A stretch of DNA of 64,000 bases, taken from Strobilurus pachycystidiatus. Lineage: Eukaryota > Basidiomycota > Agaricomycetes > Agaricales > Physalacriaceae. The stretch spans positions 4,774,001-4,838,000 of the forward strand of contig JAHLMK010000001.1 in assembly GCA_019915135.1 (NCBI GenBank), given 5' to 3'. Position numbers and translations under genes: made by a program. Shown here in pieces: positions 56,329 to 64,000 of this stretch. The notes under the pieces are model-generated. The model saw nothing but the letters and a program-made list of their open reading frames with translations. It was not told the DNA's origin and ran no database searches. The stretch's first letter is position 1, and each line of letters begins with the position of its first letter.

Positions 56329-58538
56329 CTATTTCCCTTTCTTGCCTTTGCCTTTGCCAGTGACAGCCCCGTCATCTGCATTAGCAAGTATCCGCTCTAT
56401 CTCCGCGCGTATCTCTGATAAATTCGCGCGCAATGTCTTCGCGTCCTCGAATTTTCGCGAGGCGTTCGCCTCTGCGACGAAAGACTCCAGTAAAGCCTCT
56501 TGCTCTAGCAAAGGCTGCAGCGCCATGGCCATTTCCGAGTCAGGATCAATCTTTGGCGACTCGTCTGCTGCCGGCTCGACTCCGGATTTGCTGGATCCCT
56601 TCTTATGTTTCGCTTTCGGTTTTGGGAGTGACTATAGTGGAGGTGTTGAGAAAGACTGTATCTCAAGAAAGATCGACGCCTACCTGTAATGGGAACATGT
56701 GCTTCTGCAAGAACGCGTTTGCACGGGTTGTGACGGCCGTTTGAACACGATCCTGAGAGCCACCTGCAGTACACGGCAGCCTTCGTATTCGCTTGGCCAC
56801 AGCGTCGTACTGTGCGAAGACTTCTAGTAAGCGTTTTCGCACAGCAGCAGCTTCCTTGGTCGGATGATCATCTTGGCTATTGAGAGGCGTAAATAGAGAG
56901 CTGGGGGGTCAGAGAGACTAGATTTTACCTGAGACTGAGAAGCATTTCCTGGAATTGAGGTAGTGAATCCTCAATCTCCTTCTCTAGTTCCAACAAGACC
57001 TGGATGTTGTGAGGAAGATGCACAAGCCGAAAAAGTATACCGGCATACCTCATATAGATGCGAGAACGTCGGCACGACTGTCATTTCCTGCTGGTACTGT
57101 TGACGCCTATCATAGCCTGAGTACAAGGCAGCATGGGATGCACAAGACTCTCACAATAATATGGGCCGACACCCCCGACATATACGCACTCCCTTCAGAA
57201 ACTTCTCAGCTTCATCGTCCTCTTGAGCAGGTTTCTTCCCAGGAGGCGCGTTCATGCTACTCGTGCGTCTCCGCCTGACGCCATAGTCAACACCTTCTCC
57301 TACCTCCTCGATCTTGCGCGTCTTCGCATCGACAACGAATAGGATAGAGCACTGTGCAGGTCGCTGGGGATTCTTGATGGGTAGCGAACATACGATCTTG
57401 CCACATAGGCGACAATGATGTTTTCGGTTCGTGAGAGGGTGAAATGAAGCACTGCACATAGGGCACTTGCTGACTGACGCATCGTCCTCCCACGGTGTTA
57501 TCCGCTGTTCTGCAACTAGAGTTGGATTAGTACGAATGTCGAGGCGCATGAACGCGATAGTCATGTACCTCTCATTTCATTCTTGCCAGCACCGGCTGTC
57601 AAGACACCCTTCCACAGGCCACCCGCATCAGAGATACTCATCTTCTTCAAGTCACCTAGATCTATATCAAAGAAGGAAGACGCCCGTCGGTTTCCTCCAG
57701 GTCTGACAAGTTCACTGGACTCGCGCTTCCCTCCCACAGGAAAGTGCAAGTTGATGAGCTTCTCCAATCGGCGTTCAAGCTTGGTGCGCTCTATTCTCCC
57801 AGCCGACTCGACCCCGTCACGGGCTAGTTTGCGCACTGTCAGAAATTCGTCTGTTCGCGGCCTATAGACTCCCTTGGGCTGAAAGCCGGGCCGGTATGGT
57901 GCAGGTGAGCGAGACTGAGGCGGGGTGGCGGTGTTTGTCCGTGATGGTGGCGCGACGTGATGCGAGGAGGCATTTGGCGGAGGAGGAGGAGGCGACGAGA
58001 CAGGCGAAGCATGTAGGGATGATGTGCGTGTCGGAGGTGATACCGGCAGTGATGCAGATGCATGATGTGGTACAGGTGTTAGAAGGGTCTGTGCGTTGCC
58101 GTTGGTATGGCTAGAAGGAGATGGGGCTGACGGTTTCGACAGCGGAGAGGGTGATACAACCCGATTTCGGGTGTCTATTGCGGATAGCTGGTGAGAATGG
58201 GCTGAGAGGAATGGAGGGGGGTTGTCCATCGGTGGCATACTGTGCCGCAAACTACTTGCCGACGAAGAGGACACGGTACGCGAGTGAGACTGTGGCGCAA
58301 GCGGAGATGTTGCAAGATTCGGCCGAGTGCGCGGTACATGGCGGAACGTCGACGCCTTTCTGGCATTGGTTATGCGGGGAAGGGGTTTGTTGGCCGGGGA
58401 TGATGGACTGCCTGAAGACGATGCTGTCGGCGACGATGCTGCTGTTGACGCTGTGAGTAGATCGCTGATGTCGTTGTTTACTTCGCGCATAGCGCTGTCG
58501 GTGCCATTGCCATTCAGTGAGCCGTTTACATGAGCCAC
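56329..58538 (-). CDS. Vac1/Pep7 (rabenosyn-like) FYVE protein
   Basis: Endosomal Rab5-type effector needed in yeast for Golgi-to-vacuole traffic. A long Ser/Pro-rich N-terminus (SLNGNGTDS to PPPPPPNASSHH) precedes YRPRTDEFLTVRKLARDGVE and LERRLEKLINLHFP. The FYVE zinc finger follows: WEDDASVSKCPMCSASFHPL then NRKHHCRLCGKIVC, with the RKHHCR PI3P-binding motif and a second pair in RICRGC. The FYVE is interrupted by an insertion (VDAKTRKIEEVGEG). The C-terminal helix QEALLESFVAEANASRKFED with LRANLSEIRAEIERIL is the rabenosyn Rab-binding segment, then a Lys-rich end (KGKGKKGK). About six exons. The stop is 160 bases from the convergent CoA-transferase stop. Confidence 0.9.
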
Positions 58539-59104
58539 CTTGATGGGGTCCGGAATGTTAGCGGAACTGGGCGACTCGGGGGGGCTGGGCAGCCCGTTCG
58601 ATGCCGGGGGAGACGGGTGCAGGACAACGACCGGAACTGTTGGTGGCGACTGGGTCGCAGCGACATTGAAGGCGGTTTGGGCGTCCTTCTCCCAAGAGTC
58701 GTAGCCGTCCTGTGTCGGTGTCGTTGCTGTAGACGGCGGCGGCGATGACGCACTGGGCGACAGGCGTGTGATTGAGACATTGCGCGAGTGCGACTGCCGC
58801 TTCGACTAGAACACTGGCGTCAACGCTGTGCTCAACAGGGCCGCGATGGAGGCTCATACCCGGTACGCTTGGTAGGGCACGGCCGCCGCTGGCGGCGGAC
58901 TGTCTGGTCCGTCCGACATTGCCCTCGATGCACTCGATGATCGACGTCGACAAAGTATGACCGCCAAGCGTCTAAGCCGGAGAAGAGAGGCTTTTGGACG
59001 TCGGCCGGGCAAAGGGCGGCGCGCAGGCGTGTCAACGTGATAGAAAGTAGTAAGGAGCTGTAGCTCCGAAAAGGGCAATCACCGTCTTCCTTTCTCCCAC
59101 CACC
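58539..59104. promoter_or_regulatory. Divergent intergenic region of VAC1-like and MPP6
   Basis: 566 bases between two divergent starts, GC-rich with Pro/Arg-coding shadow frames. No conserved gene is readable. It presumably holds both promoters. Confidence 0.4.
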
Positions 59105-59892
59105 ATGTCCACCAAAAAGCTGAGCAATGGCACCCTCAGCCTGCGCTTCATGCAGAACGCACAGCGCTCGCAGAAATTGAAGCTGGTCGAGCTTACGAAG
59201 GCAGAGGTCAAGGATGCCGAGGAATGGGCAGTACCCAAGGAAATCCAGGATTCATGGAGAAAACCAACAACATCGTCAGTACGCCCCACTATCCACTTTC
59301 TCAACTTGACTTTTGAAATTGAAGAGATTCTATCACCCACGAAAACTCTTATCTTCCCTTCATCTTCGAATCCGACGCTGCTGAATCTTCTTCAACGCCA
59401 AAACTAGGCGGAAGGCGCGTATTCAAAAAGGGAGCCGAAGTGACGGTACAACCACATTCTAGTTTCTCCGACAAAATAGCGTGGTTGATCATACTGTTCA
59501 TTTAGAAAGAAACCCCTTCCAAGGAACCACCACCAGCAGGTCCAGAGTCTGAGGATACAAAGCCATCACTCCCTGCTACCGAGCCGACCACCCTGACTTC
59601 TCTCTGTTCTGTACCCGCACCTGTACTCTCTTCGAAGTCGTCAAAGAAAGGCAAAGACGCATCCACGTTCAAGTCGGCCAAGCAGTCTCTCTTCGAGCCA
59701 GCAAACGTCGGTGCCGACATACGTCCCGCTTCAACTTCGAAAGGCTTCATGAAGCCTGCAGGTGTTGACGATCCTAACGCTGCGCAAGACTCCGAGATCC
59801 TTATGGGTGCTCGCCAGAAGAAGAGGCATAGTGAAAGCGGCTCTATCAAATCCGAACCTCGAAAGAAGAAGAAGAGAAAAAGCGAAACTTAG
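59105..59892 (+). CDS. MPP6: Exosome cofactor Mpp6
   Basis: Nuclear RNA-exosome cofactor related to M-phase phosphoprotein 6; in yeast it ties Mtr4 to the exosome. Three exons. The N-terminus carries the family core KKLSNGTLSLRFMQNAQRSQ and EEWAVPKEIQDSWRKP. Exon 2 reads SITHENSYLPFIFESDAA and GGRRVFKKGAEV. The last exon is low complexity: TPSKEPPPAGPESED, SKSSKKGKDAS, then GFMKPAGVDDP, EILMGARQKKRH and a basic nuclear-localisation-like tail RKKKKRKSET. The start was chosen by the CACCATGTC context and family N-terminus. Stop TAG at 59890-59892. Confidence 0.87.
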
Positions 59893-60796
59893 AGACTCGA
59901 GCCTAGTTGGTGGGTACGTCTGGGCAAATCTGTCTTAACTCTGCGCATGACTCCGCCTTCCAGCAATGATTCTCGTTCGGTGCGCCGATATCCTTGACTG
60001 AGCGTCATCCCCATCCAAATCCATTGGATACCCTTACGATAGACGGCATTTGCTGTACGACCAACTGTATCTATATCTGGTATGTTTCGAATATATCATT
60101 CATCTCGGTGTTTCCGTAGCCACTCCTAGGCCTATGGTTTATGTCTGTTCAGAGAGCGAGTTTTTCAAGTTTTTCAAGTTGAGGAAGGGGAGAGAAAAAA
60201 GAGAGAAGGGAGGATTATATAGACATACACACCAATGAATCCCCGTCACTGTTTGATGCCAAATGCGCGGGGACGAATGTTACGGACGTTCCGGCTATCG
60301 TTTTCAAGTGAGGCTTATGCGCTTTTTTGGCAAGGGGATCAGTTTTCAAGGCTATGTCCATTCGGGGCACAGCCCTTCTTTGGACATAGGCCTCAGCCAA
60401 TCGTTTTCAAGCTTTTCATCCTCAGATCAGATTAACCGGATGCGGATGCGGATATCACGGCCCGAAGATCGAACCTGGCCTCGTTCGACGACAACAGCGA
60501 CGATGGTACACAACGTCGGCGACGTTCCTAGTGGCAAGAAGGTCGCTGAAGCCACACTTGTGCAGTATGTCTGTGCACCAGATGGCAGAGAACTACTCAG
60601 CATGCTATAACCGCTCAGATTCCCTCATTTCTTGTTGCCCTCGGCCCCTCGCCGCTTTCAACTCTCGTGAGACGCGTATGGTGATTTCATATAGCACTAC
60701 TAATCACTGCTACCTTGTCCATTATATCTCACCTGCACTGTTACACAATTTTTCTCCGCCTGCGGCGCGCCCGAGTGCTTGTAAGTAGAAGAAACA

Positions 60797-60834
60797 CTTC
60801 AACTCGAGCTGATGTCTGAAAGCTCGAGTTGAAG
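60797..60834. repeat. Perfect 14-bp inverted repeat (hairpin)
   Basis: Left arm CTTCAACTCGAGCT (60797-60810), 10-base loop GATGTCTGAA, right arm AGCTCGAGTTGAAG (60821-60834). Base pairing is perfect. Function unknown; it could be a small transposon scar or a protein-binding palindrome. Confidence 0.8.
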
Positions 60835-61014
60835 CTGAGCCATGTACAGTATATCTAAATAGCAACACCCATACAGTGCAGCAGCCTTAGGCTAGCGGTC
60901 AGCGCTCAGGACGTCGGGCCTGCGTCGCGCACTCGCTAAATGCTGGTATGCAAGCAATCCAGCGCGCGCTCCGCGAGGTTTGAACTCAGGACCTCGGCAA
61001 CAAGTCTGCCGAGT

Positions 61015-61042
61015 GGCCTATGTCCGAATGTGGACATAGGCC
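61015..61042. repeat. 11-bp inverted repeat GGCCTATGTCC
   Basis: GGCCTATGTCC (61015-61025), 6-base spacer GAATGT, GGACATAGGCC (61032-61042). A looser version with 9-bp arms and a 20-base spacer is at 60352-60389. Confidence 0.75.
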
Positions 61043-61149
61043 TGAACTGACATGTTTCAAGGGCCCACTCCTAGCCTTTGATAACGAAGAAGCTATTAGA
61101 TAACTGATTTTGAAAGTGGTATGCGCTACAAGGAATTGAGGGATTCAAT

Positions 61150-62020
61150 TCATAGCACAAAAATCTGGGAAGCGCGGGGACTCAAGCATGCGCATGCCCC
61201 ACGAAGGCAAGTTTGAGGGATGAGCGCTTCGAAGTCAAAGACTCGCCCATGCCACGACCGAGTAGAAGTCCTGGGTGGCAGGTGCCCAAAGTTGAACGCG
61301 TAGATGGCAAGAATCGCCATGGCCCCGTCAAGAACATTTTTCAAGTTGAAAGTTAAAGTCAGGAGCGTGTTCTCACTGAGCAAGAAGCCGAGCCGTTCAC
61401 CAAAATATACTCTTGTCTAGATGATCCGTCCATTCCAATTCCCGGCCAACTCTATGGTCACTGCGGTAGATGGCTCTGAGACTAACACGTTTAGTGTGCT
61501 GATTAAGAGACAAGAGAAGAAATGTAATCACCGGACCCACAGTTCCAAATCCAAAACTACGCACAATTGCGAGGATGAGACGGCTATACATTGGGCCCAG
61601 AATCTGAATGACGGCGCCCAAAATGATGAAGTTGGCAGCAATCATGGGCGTCGGACCAAGGATAGTGCAGACGATTCTGCAATGCATGTCACCGCCACCA
61701 CCTATTCAGCGTAATTGAACGGCTTACTGGATCACTTGTAGGGATCACTGAGCAAGGGCTCATAGCTCGACCAATATCGTCCACTCCACCCGAGGGTTTC
61801 CATGCAGCCGGTGAGCAAGACGGCGGGCATTGTCCACGTGCACATCCGGAAGTACAAGATAAGATGCGCCACTTGAACGGGACATGAGCTTGACTCGTGA
61901 AAGCTGTTACTTACATCGAGGACGTACGTGTAGAAATTCCAAAGAGGATGACCATGATTTGGCAGATAGCATGGTTGGGGACGTAGCCGTACTGAGCATC
62001 TGGGTCAAGATCTTTCGCGG
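61150..62020 (-). pseudogene. Decayed RTA1-like paralogue
   Basis: Segments of an RTA1 family protein occur in order but cannot be joined into one product. KDLDPDAQYGYVPNHAIC and IMVILFGIST are at about 61950-62015. MPAVLLTGCMETLGWSGRYW is at about 61750-61830, IVCTILGPTPMIAANFIILG with IQILGPMYSRL at about 61570-61680, and NVLDGAMAILAIYAFNFG at about 61290-61350. The exons coding for helices 4-6, between the last two segments, are missing (only about 200 bases of unrelated sequence separate them). The C-terminal motif FAHPGYLIGRD is replaced by GHLPPRTST. A stop lies just upstream of the first segment. A paralogue of the intact gene at 43658-45059. Confidence 0.8.
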
Positions 62021-62355
62021 CCTAGTCGGTGTCGTTACGTCGAGCGAGAATATTGGCCACAATGTGAGTCGCTACGGAGAAGGATAAGCTTAGTGCACGC
62101 GAGAACAATGAGTCATGACTGCGAAGCCTACGACTGAAATCGTGTCGTACGAATAACAAGTGAGAAATAAGAGGCACGATGATGTATACGTAGACGAAGA
62201 TGAGATCATTGAGAAACGCTCGGAACACGTCCTATATAACGAGTTCGCGTCGAGCTAGAGTCTCAACTCAAATGAAGAGATCGCACCCTGAGCATGGAAT
62301 TGAGGGTCAAGGATGTCAATCCGCATTCGGGATGAGTATATGGACGCTGACTACT

Positions 62356-64000
62356 TTATTTTCGCTTCTGATACTGAATCTTTACCAAAGGATGGGTCAC
62401 CATAGTCAAATCTTTCAAAGCTCTCTTGTCCTTCTCAGCTCGACCACCATGCAAAACCTTCCAAGGCTGGAAGACGACATCAACGTCGTCGACGTCCGCC
62501 ACTTCCTTCACCCACAGCTTCACATACTCCCCTTTCTTGTCATAATCCCAGCCTTGTTTCACAGGGTTGAACCTCCGCGCCTTTCCCTCCCCCGACCCAC
62601 GGGGATCATTCCCCACTCCCGCGACGTACTGCCAGTTGCCCCAGTTGTTGGCGACATCGTAATCAACCAGCATACTCTCATACCACTCAGCTCCCAGACG
62701 CCAATCGATTCCAAGCCACGTCGCAAGGAATGATGCGCAGTTTTGGCGAGCTCGGTTGGAAGTGTATCCCGTAGCTGCTAGCTCCCGCATACTGGCATCA
62801 ATGAGTCCGATTCCAGTAGTCCCATTCAAGAATCGCTCGAACTTTCCAGCAGTCCCTTGATCATGCGAAGGTGACTTCCAATGGCCGGATCCGTGCTTCT
62901 CGTTTCCCGTCTGTCTGCCGTGGAATCCATAGACAGAGAAGAGGGCCGACCCAAACTTGCGCATGCACAACCTCATGTAGTCGCGCCAAAGAAGCTCGAA
63001 GCGTACAGCGGCCGTGCCCTTGTTCTCGCCTTTTCCGTATCCTACACCACTCTGTGCAGAGGACAGCTTCCCATCTTCGAAGGCCACAATGAGTTCGTTG
63101 ACTTGCCTAGCTGTGATGCAACCAAGGGCGAGATATCCCGAAAGTTTCGTCGAAAAGTCCTCCCCGATCAGACCGTTTCTCGTGTCTTTGTACCTAGACA
63201 TGGCACCGGAGGAAAGGAGATGCATTACGCGACTGTGAGCCTGAGACTCTCCACCTATGAGTCCATGTGCTGTGTGGGAAGGTATAGACGCGGGCGGAGA
63301 AAGAGGCTTCTGAAGGGCCTCTATGAATTTTTCTTGGGTCTCAGGGATTGTGAATGGCGCCTCTTGGTCGGTAATGCCTTCGGGAAGAGGAGGAATACTT
63401 GACGGTCCCTGGAGAGGTTTCCTGATGTGGTCGCGAAGTGGCTCTACAGACTTCCGAAAGGAGGTGAACACGTCGGGAAGGTCAGAGGGTTTCACAGGTA
63501 AATCATCGCTGCACGTAAATGAGCACTTCTTCAAGGCGCATTGGGAAAGAATTACTTATGTATGAGGGTATCCTCGCCGTCCCAGACAGTCCAGTCCACA
63601 TTATTGGCCTGAACGACCTTTTGTATCCTTCTCTCCTCTGCCATCTCCTCGGTCGCCCAGTCGCGTGTCATCCAGACGGCTCCGGTTTTGCCCTTCAGAG
63701 CGTCTGACTCAAGCATACGTTCAACAACGTCCTCAAGTGGCCCGACTCGTACAACAAGGTCGCTCCCCAAGGCTTGCAGCGCCTTCTTCATGTCGAATAT
63801 GGCCTCAGCGACGAACTTTGCGCGATGGGGTCCACAGCGCCAAAAGTTCCCAATCCGAGAGCGAGCATGGGGGTAAGGCGATTTCGAGCTCGCTAAACCT
63901 GAGACCTCGATGCGGGATGGAGGGAGGATGTAGACAGGTAGAACATGGCTGAAGCGCTTGGATTTATCGGAGAGAGCATGGAAGACGGGGTTGTCTGCCA
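62356..64000 (-). CDS. Cryptochrome DASH, 3' part (partial at window edge)
   Basis: FAD-binding photolyase/cryptochrome of the DASH group, which repairs CPDs in single-stranded DNA or acts as a blue-light sensor. The visible 5' piece (to 64000) covers the end of the photolyase N-terminal domain: FSHVLPVYILPPSRIE, SRIGNFWRCGPHRAKFVAEA, QALGSDLVVRVGP. After an intron, LIHNDDLPVKPSDLPDVFTSFRK is the DASH-typical linker. The FAD domain has GGESQAHSRV, YKDTRNGLIGEDFSTKLSGY, LALGCITARQV, FELLWRDYMRLCMRKFGSALF, GIGLIDASMRELAATGYTSN, NCASFLATWLGIDWRLGAEW and the NWGNWQYVAGVGNDPR motif. It ends KIQYQKRK with TAA at 62356-62358. The start codon lies outside the window. Confidence 0.95.

Larger units (their letters stand above)
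59893..61149. other. Repeat- and hairpin-rich intergenic stretch
   Basis: About 1.25 kb with no gene but several small structures: three copies of ATCRTTTTCAAG-like sequence (60297-60308, 60338-60350, 60400-60411), two inverted repeats built on CTATGTCC/GGACATAG (60350-60391 and 61015-61042) and a 14-bp perfect hairpin (60797-60834). The segment about 60940-61015 read on the minus strand has a weak box-B-like GAGTTCAAACC but no tRNA fold. Confidence 0.55.

Noticed and set aside
58558..58953. 131-codon minus-strand frame upstream of the FYVE gene
   Set aside because: GC-rich shadow frame in a divergent promoter, no motif, and it terminates just before the FYVE gene start.
60940..61042. Possible tRNA or tRNA-derived SINE
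   Set aside because: On the minus strand GAGTTCAAACC resembles a B box and on the plus strand GCCGAGTGGCC resembles an A box, but they are on opposite strands and no cloverleaf can be drawn.

Overview
The window is nuclear DNA of a filamentous basidiomycete, most likely an Agaricomycete. The evidence is many short introns (mostly 45-60 nt, GT-AG with a few GC-AG), tightly packed genes on both strands, and typical gene types: a GH5 exo-glucanase with a type II membrane anchor, GH55 and GH47 enzymes, tandem DUF3455 secreted proteins, RTA1-like proteins, a single-exon F-box-like protein, an Msc7-type aldehyde dehydrogenase and a Cry-DASH flavoprotein. There is no prokaryotic or viral layout, and no CRISPR, rRNA or convincing tRNA. 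The species cannot be fixed from the sequence alone.

Layout. 1-448 (-) is the 5' end of a GH55 beta-1,3-glucanase. About 0.6-4.0 kb holds no gene I can support. 4.1-6.8 kb (+) is a membrane-anchored GH5 exo-beta-1,3-glucanase. 7.3-15.9 kb (-) carries a small IF1-like protein, the NuA4 subunit Vid21/Eaf1, an Msc7-type aldehyde dehydrogenase and ribosomal protein uS10/S20. 16.6-22.4 kb is a rearranged block: an N-terminally truncated MFS transporter remnant, then two copies of a cassette made of a DUF3455 secreted-protein gene and the 3' end of an Old Yellow Enzyme-like gene. The cassette is complete only in the right copy, where the full flavin oxidoreductase gene survives. 22.7-24.9 kb (-) is a GH47 alpha-mannosidase, 25.7-27.9 kb (-) a Knr4/Smi1 cell-wall regulator, and 28.6-34.0 kb (-) a Yor1-like ABCC transporter.

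34.7-35.5 kb is a non-autonomous-looking DNA transposon with about 150-bp CG-rich terminal inverted repeats. 36.2-37.6 kb (-) is a divergent casein kinase 1. 38.5-42.2 kb holds a decayed twinfilin fragment, an F-box-like gene and a twinfilin gene whose 3' end is broken by several indels. 43.7-45.1 kb (+) is an RTA1-like membrane protein and 45.2-47.7 kb (-) an uncharacterised P-loop ATPase. 48.1-59.9 kb is a compact housekeeping stretch: CDC45 (+), MSS51 (-), HIS3 (+), succinyl-CoA:3-oxoacid CoA transferase (+), a Vac1/rabenosyn FYVE protein (-) and MPP6 (+). 59.9-61.1 kb is repeat- and hairpin-rich. 61.15-62.0 kb (-) is a decayed RTA1 paralogue. 62.4-64.0 kb (-) is a Cry-DASH gene that runs off the right edge.

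The genes do not form one pathway. Common themes are cell-wall beta-glucan metabolism (GH55, GH5, Knr4), N-glycan trimming (GH47) and core chromatin, replication, mitochondrial and RNA functions. No previously undescribed multi-gene system was found. The most unusual features are the local duplications with decaying copies, the CG-rich TIR element, two independent 5-nt microexons, and apparent splice-site or frame lesions in HIS3, GH47 and twinfilin that may be biological or assembly errors. Exon boundaries were inferred by reading splice signals and protein family conservation by eye; they need transcript support.
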